In this document: positions 1 to 8,750 of the stretch, piece by piece
Layout of the letters: each line of letters opens with the position of its first letter
Position numbering within the stretch: position 1 is the stretch's first letter
Assembly: GCA_046728155.1 (NCBI GenBank)
Contig: JBKPDY010000077.1
Span: forward strand, 1-36,758
Length of the DNA: 36,758 bases
From: CAWDLX01 sp046728155
GTDB taxonomy: Bacteria > Actinomycetota > Actinomycetes > Mycobacteriales > Micromonosporaceae
Direction: 5' to 3'
The notes under the pieces: generated by a model
The model's input: only the letters and a program-made list of their open reading frames with translations
Told to the model about the DNA's origin: nothing
Database searches by the model: none
Position numbers and translations under genes: made by a program

Positions 1-1
1 C

Positions 2-1009
2 GCGCTCACCCGCTCTGGGTTCGGCTTCGCAGCACTCGACGCCGAGACGACGGTCTCCAGGCTCTTCGGGACGGTGTGGGCGGCTCAACCGGTGCCCCGG
101 GACGGCAGCTTCGAGGAGGCGTTCGGCCTGGGGCTGGTTGAGTACGCCGGTCGCCGGCCGAGCCCGACCTCGCTGGCGCTGCTGCGAACCATGGCGGCGA
201 TCGCGCCGATCCGGGAGGTACGGGAAGCGGCGAGCACGATCGGCGCCGAGCTCACCGCCCGCGGCCTGGTTGACCCACAGTGGACGATGGCGATCGGAAC
301 CGGACCGTACTGGGCGTACGAAGACATCTACGGCGACCACACAACCGTGGTAAGTGAGTTCGAGTACGGTGGCGGCGTCGACCACCACGCGGTGGTGCTT
401 CGTATCGGGCATCTGGGGCACGGTGCCGCCATCGACGCATCGGTTGCCACCGATGTGAGCGAGGTGGTCGGCGGACTGCGTCGACAGGCGACCAGCACCC
501 GGACGAACACGCTGCGCCAGGTCGACGAGGGCTGGGCAAAGGCGTTGCAGGCGCAGGCTATCGCCCGCGCGGATCTCGTCGAGCGTGTGCCGCCCCGCGT
601 TACCGATCTGCGTGCGCTCGCGCTCGGTCGCCTCACCCTGCTGGCCGACGGCGGCGACCCGATCGAGGCAACCGGGCCCGACCCCGAAGGCCTTCTTGTC
701 GAGTTCTTGACCAGCCAGGAGGCGCTGGCGCTGCCCGACGCCGTCGTCGCCGCGGAGGTCGTCGAGAAGATTGTCGAGTACGCGACCGTATACGACTCCG
801 GTCGGATCGCCCGGGTGTCACCGACCAAATGGGATGCCTTCCTTTTCGACTGGTGGCCGTCGCGGCAGATCAGCGGCGAGGTGGCGCCGGTGATCCGAGC
901 CTGGTCCGGTTGGGCGGCACGCCGGATCGCGCTACCCGAGCCGGCTCGCGCCGAGCTGGCGGCGGCGCTCGATGACATGCTGGCGGTCGCGCGCGACTCC
1001 TCCTCGTGA
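2..1009 (+). CDS. Hypothetical protein, 5' end outside window
   Basis: The frame is open from base 2 to a TGA at 1007-1009, so at least 335 residues are present and the true start probably lies upstream. A GTG at 74 is only an internal candidate. No family was recognised. There is no obvious signal peptide or membrane segment, so the protein looks cytoplasmic. The C-terminal third is helix-like, with an FLFDWWPSR patch followed by an AWSGWAARR stretch and an alanine-rich tail. This Trp-rich pattern recalls uncharacterised actinobacterial proteins, but I cannot name one. It is followed after 25 bases by the first of two small membrane-anchored paralogues on the same strand. Coding is supported by length and by strong third-position GC. 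The function is unknown. Confidence 0.65.
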   Translation, partial: ALTRSGFGFAALDAETTVSRLFGTVWAAQPVPRDGSFEEAFGLGLVEYAGRRPSPTSLALLRTMAAIAPIREVREAASTIGAELTARGLVDPQWTMAIGTGPYWAYEDIYGDHTTVVSEFEYGGGVDHHAVVLRIGHLGHGAAIDASVATDVSEVVGGLRRQATSTRTNTLRQVDEGWAKALQAQAIARADLVERVPPRVTDLRALALGRLTLLADGGDPIEATGPDPEGLLVEFLTSQEALALPDAVVAAEVVEKIVEYATVYDSGRIARVSPTKWDAFLFDWWPSRQISGEVAPVIRAWSGWAARRIALPEPARAELAAALDDMLAVARDSSS

Positions 1010-1020
1010 GCGTCGACGAG

Positions 1021-1080
1021 CTACCCTGCCGATCGTGACCCCACCCCGAGCCACCCTGCCGATCGTGAGCCAACGCCGAG
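1021..1080 (+). repeat. 30-base tandem duplication spanning promoter and start codon
   Basis: Two adjacent 30-base blocks (1021-1050 and 1051-1080) share CTACCCTGCCGATCGTGACC / CCACCCTGCCGATCGTGAGC and end in CCGAG. Each block carries a -10-like hexamer, 7 bases, and an in-frame GTG. Read as protein, the duplication yields RATLPIV twice. Confidence 0.7.
1022..1027 (+). promoter_or_regulatory. Putative leaderless -10 (TACCCT) for the 1035 gene
   Basis: TACCCT fits the actinobacterial TANNNT -10 and ends 7 bases before GTG 1035, so transcription would begin at or next to the start codon. There is no Shine-Dalgarno sequence. A near copy, CACCCT, stands in the same place before GTG 1065 because a 30-base block is duplicated here. 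Confidence 0.45.
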
Positions 1081-1517
1081 CTCGGTCGAACTGGATCGCC
1101 GCGATCTTCACGACGGCGGCGGTCCTGCTCGCCGGTTCCATGATCGTGCTCTATTTGACCAGGGGGAACTCGGCGGCGGCGCCGGTCAACCAGGGCTCGC
1201 CGGAGACCGCCGTGCGCGGCTTCCTCAGCGCCGTATTCCTGGCCGATGACCCGCGTCGGCTCGCCGCGGTCGTCTGCTCATCCTGGCCGTCGGCCGATGC
1301 GCTCGCCCGTACGAAGGCGATGGTCGACCCGAAGGCCCGGGTCTCCTGGGACGACCTGCGGGTCGTGTCCGACCGGACGAGCCGGGTGACGATGACGGCC
1401 CGGCTCGGCCTGCGGCTGCCCGATGAGGTCCAGCCCAGTGTCTACCAGCAGTGGCACTTCATGGTTGTCAACGAGAACGGGTGGCGGGTCTGCGACGCGA
1501 GTCCGGCGATGGGATAG
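1035..1517 (+). CDS. Single-pass membrane protein with small extracytoplasmic two-cysteine domain
   Basis: About 160 residues. A short basic N-terminus (SQRRARSNW) is followed by one membrane helix (IAAIFTTAAVLLAGSMIVLYL), then an outward-facing domain of about 110 residues. The domain starts with a helix (ETAVRGFLSAVF), has a VVCSSW motif, and ends QWHFMVV..GWRVCDAS; the two cysteines could form a disulphide. Size and shape suggest an NTF2-like or lumazine-binding-like fold, but this is inference. GTG 1035 was chosen because TACCCT lies 7 bases upstream; GTG 1065 is the alternative and drops one copy of the duplicated peptide. The next gene is a clear paralogue. Similar architecture is found in VirB8/TcpC proteins of type IV secretion, and such a system is encoded convergently nearby. 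Confidence 0.65.
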   Translation: MTPPRATLPIVSQRRARSNWIAAIFTTAAVLLAGSMIVLYLTRGNSAAAPVNQGSPETAVRGFLSAVFLADDPRRLAAVVCSSWPSADALARTKAMVDPKARVSWDDLRVVSDRTSRVTMTARLGLRLPDEVQPSVYQQWHFMVVNENGWRVCDASPAMG

Positions 1518-1569
1518 ATGTAGTCCTTGTTGTCTATCAGCACATGTAGTGGTGGTCGTCTATCACCGG

Positions 1570-1575
1570 TAGGCT
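1570..1575 (+). promoter_or_regulatory. Putative leaderless -10 (TAGGCT) for the 1582 gene
   Basis: TAGGCT ends 6 bases before ATG 1582 and no Shine-Dalgarno is present. This fits leaderless initiation and suggests the gene has its own promoter despite lying only 64 bases after its paralogue. Confidence 0.5.
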
Positions 1576-1581
1576 CCGGAC

Positions 1582-2061
1582 ATGTCAGGAGCGCGTACGG
1601 CCTCGTCCGTCGATGAGGTTCGCGCTCGGCGCCTGCGCCGCGCCTCACTCTGGTCGGGCCTGGCCATCCTCGCCCTCATGGTGGCCGGAATCGGGGCGGC
1701 GTTCGTCGTTCTCGTGAGATCTTCGGAGGCCGACACGTCGACGCCACCGCTGGCGGTCGAGGCCTTTCTCAAGGCCGTCATTCTCGATCGCAGCCAGCCG
1801 CGTACCCAGTCGGTGGTGTGTTCGGAATGGGGCGCGGCGCAGGCGTTCGTCGCCGTCAAGGGCCTGGAAGACCCTGTGGCGAGGCAGATCGACTGGGACT
1901 CGACGACGCTACGTGGTCAGACGGACGACAATCATGCCGTCGTGACGGCGACCATCCGATTCCTGTATCCCGAGGACGTCGCGGCGCCCAGCGGGCAACG
2001 AACGTGGACATTCTCCGTCGTTCGAGAAGGTACGTGGAAGGTCTGCGGGGTGCATGACTAG
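1582..2061 (+). CDS. Single-pass membrane protein, tandem paralogue of the 1035 gene
   Basis: 159 residues. Residues 1-24 are cytoplasmic and basic (RARRLRRAS), residues about 25-46 form a membrane helix, and the rest lies outside. It matches its upstream neighbour piece by piece: helix LAVEAFLKAVI, then VVCSEW, and at the end TWTFSVVREGTWKVCG. The paired cysteines sit at equivalent places. An NTF2-like fold is a guess from size and pattern. The function is unknown; a role as an accessory envelope protein for the convergent secretion operon is possible but untested. The ATG is supported by the TAGGCT element 6 bases upstream. Confidence 0.7.
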   Translation: MSGARTASSVDEVRARRLRRASLWSGLAILALMVAGIGAAFVVLVRSSEADTSTPPLAVEAFLKAVILDRSQPRTQSVVCSEWGAAQAFVAVKGLEDPVARQIDWDSTTLRGQTDDNHAVVTATIRFLYPEDVAAPSGQRTWTFSVVREGTWKVCGVHD

Positions 2062-2442
2062 CAGCCCGCAGGTCTCCGTACAAAGGCGCACTCCGAGAGA
2101 CTGCTGCAAGTTCTGGTTCCCGTGGGGCCAAGGCACTCTCGGGGAATGCCTCGGCGGCGCGGCAAGCCGGCATCACATCCACATACTGGGAATCGATCCC
2201 ATGATCGCCGTGAGGGCACCAAAAGCGCCGCCACGCGTCGTTTCCGGTGTTGGAACAGCGATCTTCGACCGCCTATCCGGGATGTGAGACGCAACAAGCC
2301 CTTCATCAAGCTCCGGGCGTCGATCTCGCAACAGCCCACGGACACGACACTTCGCGATACGGCAACGGGCTCTCTAAATCTGCCTAACGACTCTCGATCA
2401 CCGTTGAGCCGGATACCCGTCGGTCCGATCGGCGCAGCACAT
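2062..2442. other. Gene-free stretch between convergent units
   Basis: About 380 bases lie between the 3' end of the 1582 gene and the 3' end of the M23 gene. Short open frames exist, but none has a start signal, family motif or convincing codon bias. I saw no strong hairpin with a T-run. It could hold a bidirectional terminator or a decayed gene. Confidence 0.5.
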
Positions 2443-3561
2443 TTAGCCGAGCGGCACTCCAGCCTGGCTCAAGAACGGAACCGGATCGATCGCTCCGGCG
2501 CTGCTAACGTCGCCGTCGACGTGCACCTCGAAATGCAGGTGGGGACCGGACGCATTGCCTGACATGCCGGCCAGGCCGATGACCTCGCCGGCGCCGACCC
2601 GATCACCGGCGTGAACGTATGGTCGGACCAGTTGGTGGCAGTACCGGGTGATGATGTCGTTCGCGTGCAGGATGTCGACATACCATCCGCAGCCTTCGAT
2701 GGAAAGGTCGCCGTCGCGATCGCAGCTAAACGGTCGCCCACCGAGTCGTGCCTCGCAGGTAGCGACCAGCACGATACCCGCCGCCGCAGCGCGGATCGTT
2801 GTCCCTTTCGCCGCGCCGATATCGACGCCGTTGTGGAAAGGCCGCTGTATCGTGCGAAATCCGGACGTGATCGGTCCGACAACGGGCGCCGTCCATCCCG
2901 AGGCGGCGATCTCCGGACCGGTGCCGCAGGTCATTGCCAACCGGTCGCCAACCGCACGCGCCGCGCCACCGGTCAGGGCATCGACGATCCACGAGGCCGC
3001 CGCTTCGTGGTCGGCGTAGGCGTCCGGATAGGCGCTGCGCTGAACCCGCTGTGCCGCCATCGTGAGCGGAAGCTCCTGCCAGTCCGGGACCGTCAGCAGC
3101 TTCTCGAAGAACCGTCGTGACTGGTATTCCGCGTCGGCGAGTTGTTCCCGCGTTCCCCATCCCTGACTGGGTCGCTGCTGGAACAGCCCGATCGAGTCGT
3201 GGTCGTTGCTCCTACCCAGGTCCGGAAGGTTGGTCAGGTGCGACTCCTGAAGCGCCGTCGCCACTCCGATCACCCAACCGCGGGGCGGCAGGTGAAGATC
3301 CTGACCGGCCTTCACGATGATTGCCGCGTTTCGGACCTGCTCGTCGCTGAGCGAGAGGATTCGCGGCAGGACGCCGGCGGGGTCTACCGGTTGACCGCGA
3401 CCACATCCGGCCGACGCCAGCGCGGTGTTTCGCTGCTGAGGAAAAAGGACGGTCACGAGCGAGAGCGTCACGCCTGCCACGCACGCCAGGCACGGCGCGA
3501 CCAGCAGGACAATGGCCAGGACGGTTCGCCGGCGGCGTCGCGACGGTGTCGGCTTGGTCAT
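2443..3561 (-). CDS. Membrane-anchored wall hydrolase: lysozyme-like plus M23 peptidase domain
   Basis: 372 residues. A basic N-terminus and one membrane helix (about 13-36) are followed by a lysozyme/transglycosylase-like region (about 65-195) with ALQESHL, whose Glu106 is the likely catalytic acid, and SIGLFQQRPSQGWGT. The C-terminal domain (about 225-365) is a zinc M23 endopeptidase: HNGVDIG gives H243 and D247, YCHQ gives H309, and HLHFEVH gives H341/H343. Paired wall-cutting activities are typical of VirB1-like proteins that open peptidoglycan for type IV secretion in Gram-positive bacteria. Its ATG overlaps the upstream stop (ATGA), so it is translationally coupled as the last gene of the operon. 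Confidence 0.85.
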   Translation of the reverse strand: MTKPTPSRRRRRTVLAIVLLVAPCLACVAGVTLSLVTVLFPQQRNTALASAGCGRGQPVDPAGVLPRILSLSDEQVRNAAIIVKAGQDLHLPPRGWVIGVATALQESHLTNLPDLGRSNDHDSIGLFQQRPSQGWGTREQLADAEYQSRRFFEKLLTVPDWQELPLTMAAQRVQRSAYPDAYADHEAAASWIVDALTGGAARAVGDRLAMTCGTGPEIAASGWTAPVVGPITSGFRTIQRPFHNGVDIGAAKGTTIRAAAAGIVLVATCEARLGGRPFSCDRDGDLSIEGCGWYVDILHANDIITRYCHQLVRPYVHAGDRVGAGEVIGLAGMSGNASGPHLHFEVHVDGDVSSAGAIDPVPFLSQAGVPLG

Positions 3562-4073
3562 GCCCGCTGCCAGTCGACGCCGTCGACGAGCCAGACGCGC
3601 TCCGTTTCCAGCAGTGTCAGGGTGACCGTCCCCGAGTCGACGACGAACGTGGCCTCGGCGACCGTCGCCGATCGGAATGATGTGACCGGACCGCTCACGA
3701 CGCGGGTCGCCGGAACGCCCAGCGGGTCCACTCCCGCAAGACTGTCGGCGAGCCGGCGCGTGCCCAGCGCCGCGATAGCCTCTCGCCAGCGCTCAGCCGT
3801 TTCGTGGCGGCGGAGCCATACCGTCATGAACTCGCTCGCCCGCGCTGCTACCGATGTGCCGTCGGCGCTGGCGCCCGGCGTGACCCGCACTCCGTCGTCG
3901 CCGGCAGTCCGATCGGCACCGGACATGACGCCGACACCCGCCTCGGGCGCGGGCAGAGGTGGCGGTGAGGCCGGCCCAGCCAGCCTGCCGAGGGTCAGCG
4001 CGGTGGCGATGATCAGCATGAGGGTGACGAGCACTCCCCTGCGCAGCCCGAGTCTCACGAACGGGATCCGCAT
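3558..4073 (-). CDS. VirB8/TcpC-like single-pass membrane protein (putative)
   Basis: 171 residues starting MRIPFVRLG. One membrane helix (about 12-32) is followed by a low-complexity linker rich in Pro, Ala and Gly (to about 75), then a domain of about 95 residues. That domain begins with a helix (SEFMTVWLRRHETAERWREAI) and ends in beta-like segments finishing LETERVWLVDGVDWQRA. This is the plan of VirB8/TcpC components: cytoplasmic stub, one helix, NTF2-like domain outside. The assignment rests on architecture and operon position, not on a signature motif. The ATG at 4073 is 1 base from the upstream stop; a longer upstream frame overlaps the neighbour and is rejected. Confidence 0.6.
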   Translation of the reverse strand: MRIPFVRLGLRRGVLVTLMLIIATALTLGRLAGPASPPPLPAPEAGVGVMSGADRTAGDDGVRVTPGASADGTSVAARASEFMTVWLRRHETAERWREAIAALGTRRLADSLAGVDPLGVPATRVVSGPVTSFRSATVAEATFVVDSGTVTLTLLETERVWLVDGVDWQRA

Positions 4074-4074
4074 G

Positions 4075-5895
4075 TCATGGCACCCGTTGCGCCTCGGCCC
4101 GCTCACGTGACCCAGCGGTCGCGGCGAGAACTCGATCAGGCGACGGCCGAGGACGATAGAGCTCGGACGGCGCCTCGACGCCCGTTGACGGCTGGGATGC
4201 GCCCACGACCGACGGGACGGGCATCGGTCGAGGACCGGGTGGTGGAATCGGCGGCGATTGCGCGCGTATTCCCGGTGGCATCTCCGGTCTGGCCTCGACC
4301 CGTAACGGCGCCGCGGGCCGGGACCCGGCAGGTGGGGCGCCGGCGATCGCATGCGTTACGGCACGGGTCGACTCGCGCTGCCGTGTGGCGAGGGCGGTGG
4401 CCGTGACCGACGCTCCGCCGGTCAGTTGTGTGATGCGGCGGTACGGGCGCAAGAGCGTCCAACCCACGACGCCGCACAGCCCGATCAGCACAACCTGGAG
4501 CCACCCGGGAATGGAGTTCGTCGACATGATGAGGCCGACAGCGAACAGGTAGACCGCGGCTCCGCTACCGAAGATGACAATGTTGAACACGGATGCCACG
4601 ACGGCATTGACGAGTCTGCGGAGCCCCGCGCTCGCGGGACGGAGTAGTCCGACGGTCCCGATCAGTGGCGTGGCGACAATGGCCCACCGGAACACGACGA
4701 ACCCGAGCAACACAAGCACGGAAGCCGTGAAATCGAAGAGTGCGAACATGACGCTGGATACCAGCGCGATGAGGCCAGCCCCGATGCGTTCGAGCCCTCG
4801 GACACCCGTCAGGTATTCGTACGCCGCCGGATCCTCGGTCCGGATCTGTTCGGCGACCTTCTCCCACTGGGTCGCCTTCTTGGCGACGACCGCGGATCGT
4901 AGCCCCGGATCGCGGTTGAGGTCGGCCGCCTCGGCCCAGGAGAGCGTCCGGGCCCGGTACAGAGCGGGCCCATACTTCGCCGCCGTGGCGCTGTCGGCTG
5001 ACCCGAGCAGACCTCTGAGCCAGTTACGGTAGAGCATTGCCGGCACCACGGTGTCGCTCGCCCGGATCGCCGGTGGCCGAAGGTCGCGGCACGAGTCGGG
5101 AACCTTCCGACGGGCGCACTCGGCGGCCGGGATCGTGGACGGCGGCGGTGCCAACGCGTTGTGAACGGTTGTGAGTGAGCCGACCATCGCCTTGTCGGCC
5201 GTGTGAGCGCTGAAGGTCGGCCACGAAGCCACAGCAGTCACGACGACCATCACGAGCAGTGCCCATCCGGCGGTTGTCATCGCGGAGCTCATGTGCGCCT
5301 GCCGGGACCGCCACAGTAGATAGAGCCCCACGATCGCCAGGGTGATGGCGCCGAAGGGGGTGAACACCTGGCGGAACACGGCTCTGGTCGCCTGACTCAC
5401 GAGTGGATCAGCCCAACCCCACATCTTCGCCGGTTCCCACGCCCGCTCGCGCAACGAGTCGGATGCTCCCAGCACGGCGATCGAGACGAGGAACTCTCCA
5501 TTTGCGACAGTGTTCTCGAACTTGTAATCCGGGTGCATCAGCGTTTGCTGACAACCGATGTCATACGTCGTGTACGCGTACCCGGCGTACCCGAATTCGG
5601 TATAGAAGCCCCTCTGACCGGAGACCTTGTCGGCGTCCGGTCGAGACGCGAACCACCCGCCGAGGCCGTCCTCGGGGGAGTCGGGCGGAGGTGCTTCCAG
5701 GCAGCTGGCCCGCGCGGCGCTGACATCGGCGAGGCGGGCGGCGCATCCATCCGGGTCTGCTACCCACTCCTTAACGTCGCACCCGTTGTCGCCGGCCACC
5801 GCGGCGGCGGCCGGGTTCTGCGGGACGATGATGACGGACATGGCGAGGAACGCCAGGGCGAGGAGTCTCGCGAGACGGCGACCGGGCATGCTCAC
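4075..5895 (-). CDS. VirB6/TrbL-like polytopic channel protein
   Basis: 606 residues. An N-terminal signal peptide (about 1-33, ending PAAAA) precedes an extracytoplasmic region with several cysteines (39, 51, 65, 115). Hydrophobic segments lie at about 181-195, 209-226, 372-404, 405-418, 432-456 and 465-482, with a second soluble loop between (about 228-365, cysteines at 260 and 269). The C-terminal 110 residues are Pro/Ala-rich and probably cytoplasmic and disordered. This plan and the place just after the VirB4-like gene match VirB6/TrbL inner-membrane channel subunits. The GTG at 5895 overlaps the stop of the ATPase gene (GTGA); an ATG two codons later is also possible. Confidence 0.75.
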   Translation of the reverse strand: MSMPGRRLARLLALAFLAMSVIIVPQNPAAAAVAGDNGCDVKEWVADPDGCAARLADVSAARASCLEAPPPDSPEDGLGGWFASRPDADKVSGQRGFYTEFGYAGYAYTTYDIGCQQTLMHPDYKFENTVANGEFLVSIAVLGASDSLRERAWEPAKMWGWADPLVSQATRAVFRQVFTPFGAITLAIVGLYLLWRSRQAHMSSAMTTAGWALLVMVVVTAVASWPTFSAHTADKAMVGSLTTVHNALAPPPSTIPAAECARRKVPDSCRDLRPPAIRASDTVVPAMLYRNWLRGLLGSADSATAAKYGPALYRARTLSWAEAADLNRDPGLRSAVVAKKATQWEKVAEQIRTEDPAAYEYLTGVRGLERIGAGLIALVSSVMFALFDFTASVLVLLGFVVFRWAIVATPLIGTVGLLRPASAGLRRLVNAVVASVFNIVIFGSGAAVYLFAVGLIMSTNSIPGWLQVVLIGLCGVVGWTLLRPYRRITQLTGGASVTATALATRQRESTRAVTHAIAGAPPAGSRPAAPLRVEARPEMPPGIRAQSPPIPPPGPRPMPVPSVVGASQPSTGVEAPSELYRPRPSPDRVLAATAGSRERAEAQRVP

Positions 5896-8750
5896 CTCGC
5901 CGGCTGCGGCACCGGCGCTGGATCGGTCCCGCCGCTCGGGGTCGTGTCCAGGTGTTCGAGCAGACCGGGAACCCAGGACATGTCGATACGGACCTTCTGT
6001 ACCCGGCCATCCACATCGCGCATAACAAACTCCCGGAAGCCGAGTCGAGCGGGCGAGGCTGGGTCGATCTGGGACAGCGAGGCGAGCACCGCTTCATAAC
6101 CGTCATCCACGGGTACCCGCAGCAGGCGCAACGCCTCACCGGCGATCTCGGCGTCCTCTGCGATCCGCCCGACGAACACGGTCGAGACCAGGTTCTGCAC
6201 GTCCAGGCCGAGGATGTCACGCGGGTTCTGCGACGCGACTACCGCGGAGAGATTCCACTTGCGTGAGTCGCGTGCGAGACGCACGAGGAACGACCGCCCG
6301 GACCGCCAACCCTCCATGAAGTGCGCCTCATCCAGACCGACGAGCTTGCGCGAGGCCATCGAGCCGCCGTAGCTGCGCCGGACGGCCAGCCGGTGTGCCG
6401 TGTGCAGCATCGGCAGCGCGAGCTGCTCCTCGGCGGACCAGTACTCACGCTCGACTTTGAGGTCGGGTAGCCGCAGGCCGGCCATCGTGATGACCGTGAG
6501 GACCGCGTCGTCCGTCACCGTCCCCGGCGGCGGGGTACCGAAGAAGAGCATCGCCAACGGCATCTCGGCCGTGTCGAGCAGCAGGTTGCCGAGCTCCTGC
6601 GCGTCTGCGTCGGCGGCGTCCTGGAGAAAGGAAACGACATCGTCTAGTGTGGACGTTTCCTCCGCCGGCACGGTCCGGACGGCGTGCCGCAGCGCGGTCG
6701 GGGTCGAAGCCTCGCGCGCGACCTGTGGCGGGACCAGCATCGAGCAGATGTCCTGCACGAGCATCCGCCGCTCGGCCCGCGCGTTGGAGACCGCGATCCC
6801 GTACTCCTGGTCGCCGATCGTACCGGCGACGAAATGGATCCGCTGTGGGGTCGGGATGAGGGCGTACGGCGCGAGCGTGCCCTGCTCGGAGCCGGTGAGG
6901 TTGAGGACGCGGGAGAAGGGGCGAAGCTCAGGCATCTGGCACAGCCGGGAAAGCGGACCGGACGGATCGAGCAGGGTGACCTGGACGCCGCGCCGGGCCG
7001 CCAGGTAACCGAGGGCCCCGAGCAGCGTGGACTTACCGCCGCCGGGCTCGGCGACGAACACGGCGAGCCCGGAGCGTTCGCGGACCTCCATCGGGAAGTG
7101 CAGATCCAGGAAGACCGGACGGCGGGAGGTGCCGGCCGTCCGGCCGATCAGGTCTCCCCGCCGATCGCCCACTGCGGACGCCGCCTGGGGCAGCGCCGCG
7201 GCGAGCAGCTTGACCGGCATTCGGCGCAGGTAACCAGTGTTGGCGAGCGGTTCACCGGGGATGAACTCGCGGGCGAGCGCATCCTGACCCCTGGGATGCT
7301 GTAGCGAGATCCGAAGCTCCCGAAGGTAGGTCTGCATCGCATGGCGCGTGCGCTCGAGGCATTCCTCCCGGGTACCGCCGGAGATGGCAAGCCGATGCCA
7401 CCCGTGCACGCGGGAGGTATCGACGGGCAGGCCGGTTGTCATCTCGTCGCCCAGAACCAGGGCCCGTTGGGCCAGCCGCTCCAGTTCCGGGGGAGCGTCC
7501 ATCCCGTGCTGGGCGTAGTCGAGCTGCTGGGACCGGATCATCCGGAGCCGATGCTCGAGATTGCGAAACGAGTCGCCTGGCCCGAGTACGTCCACTCTGG
7601 ACGATAGGTCGACCGGCCACGGCAACCGCTCATGGAAGTGCAGCCACGGCTCGTGCCGTTCAGGAATCTCCAACGGCTCCATCCGGCCGACGGTGAGCAC
7701 CGCCACGTGCCGCTCCTCACCGGTGAGCCGGTTCACTAATCGGGTGGTCGAGCCGTACGGGGACCGGAACCGCTCGATCTGTTCGGTCAGCGCGAGCAGA
7801 TCGCCTTTGGCCCAGCCGCCGTGAGCGAAGCCGGAGACCGCTTGCGGTGGGCCCATTCCGAGCGCGACGGAGCGATACAGCAACCACTCGAGCTCGGCGG
7901 CCGTGACTCGGCGCGCCCGCATGCCGAACGCGCCGAGCACCTCGTCGTACTGCTCCACCGTCCGGGCCCAACGCCTGCGTTCGGCATCGCCCGAGCCGCG
8001 TCGGAAGGGGCGACCTAGGCGCCGGACGAGCGCGTCGCCGAGCGTACGGCGGGCAAAGGAGATGCCGAGGAAACTCTGCCCCTCGGCGTGATTGGAGCGC
8101 AGCAGATGACGCTGCGCGCCGATCAGGTGCTCGCCCCAGCTCGGCGCACCGACGACATCGGGCAACGGGTGGGCTGTGGTGTGGTCGAGGCCTCGGGCCC
8201 ATTCGGCTACCGCGAACGGCTTCGTCGTTCGCCGCAGGTGCAGCCGGAACCCGGCCAGACCGGCGAACTGCTCCGATATCGCGGTGATGAGTGCCTCGCG
8301 GTCGGGGTCCGGTCGGAACGCCCAGCGCACCTCGGGCAGCCAGTACCAGGCCGTGATCGTCGTACGGGTGAACGTGAGGTGCCCGGCGATCTCGGTCAGG
8401 GCCAGCTCGATCACCGGATCCCGGTCTTTGTACCTGGGGCGGTCGCGGGGTCGGACGAGCGCGGCCGCCGCCGGTTGCCCGGGCAGAGGGGGCGGCGACG
8501 TGCGGTGTGTGGTTGCCGTCGGGCCAACGGGGGGTCGCCGATGCTGCTCTGAAGGCGAAAACAGTCCGAGGAAGGGTGACTCCAGTTCGGCTGACGGCGG
8601 CCGCCGCTGCGGGGGAAGCGGTGCGGATGGCCGGAGGACCGCGGGTGAGGAGCTCACCGGGACCTCGTCGCAGTAGTCGGCGAAGTCGGGATCCAGCTCC
8701 GCGAGGTTGGCACCGGCACCGCCGTCGCCGACGTCCTGGCTGGTCCGCAT
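5892..8750 (-). CDS. VirB4-like type IV secretion ATPase
   Basis: 952 residues from the ATG at 8750. A Pro-rich N-terminal part (to about 110) precedes a region typical of VirB4/TraC-type proteins, then a RecA-like ATPase core. Walker A is AEPGGGKST near residue 568 and Walker B is LVGLDEAH near 804. LARDSRKWNLSAVVASQNPRD further on resembles the sensor region of HerA/VirB4 ATPases. Such hexamers power pilus assembly and substrate transfer at the inner membrane. The start was chosen because it forms a TGATG overlap with the PrgI-like gene stop; an in-frame start 50 codons upstream lies wholly inside that gene and is unlikely. The 3' end overlaps the channel gene by 4 bases. Confidence 0.88.
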   Translation of the reverse strand: MRTSQDVGDGGAGANLAELDPDFADYCDEVPVSSSPAVLRPSAPLPPQRRPPSAELESPFLGLFSPSEQHRRPPVGPTATTHRTSPPPLPGQPAAAALVRPRDRPRYKDRDPVIELALTEIAGHLTFTRTTITAWYWLPEVRWAFRPDPDREALITAISEQFAGLAGFRLHLRRTTKPFAVAEWARGLDHTTAHPLPDVVGAPSWGEHLIGAQRHLLRSNHAEGQSFLGISFARRTLGDALVRRLGRPFRRGSGDAERRRWARTVEQYDEVLGAFGMRARRVTAAELEWLLYRSVALGMGPPQAVSGFAHGGWAKGDLLALTEQIERFRSPYGSTTRLVNRLTGEERHVAVLTVGRMEPLEIPERHEPWLHFHERLPWPVDLSSRVDVLGPGDSFRNLEHRLRMIRSQQLDYAQHGMDAPPELERLAQRALVLGDEMTTGLPVDTSRVHGWHRLAISGGTREECLERTRHAMQTYLRELRISLQHPRGQDALAREFIPGEPLANTGYLRRMPVKLLAAALPQAASAVGDRRGDLIGRTAGTSRRPVFLDLHFPMEVRERSGLAVFVAEPGGGKSTLLGALGYLAARRGVQVTLLDPSGPLSRLCQMPELRPFSRVLNLTGSEQGTLAPYALIPTPQRIHFVAGTIGDQEYGIAVSNARAERRMLVQDICSMLVPPQVAREASTPTALRHAVRTVPAEETSTLDDVVSFLQDAADADAQELGNLLLDTAEMPLAMLFFGTPPPGTVTDDAVLTVITMAGLRLPDLKVEREYWSAEEQLALPMLHTAHRLAVRRSYGGSMASRKLVGLDEAHFMEGWRSGRSFLVRLARDSRKWNLSAVVASQNPRDILGLDVQNLVSTVFVGRIAEDAEIAGEALRLLRVPVDDGYEAVLASLSQIDPASPARLGFREFVMRDVDGRVQKVRIDMSWVPGLLEHLDTTPSGGTDPAPVPQPAR

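Noticed and set aside
2122..2562. 146-residue plus-strand frame between the small paralogue and the M23 gene
   Set aside because: It overlaps the M23 gene 3' end, has no start signal and shows no family motif.
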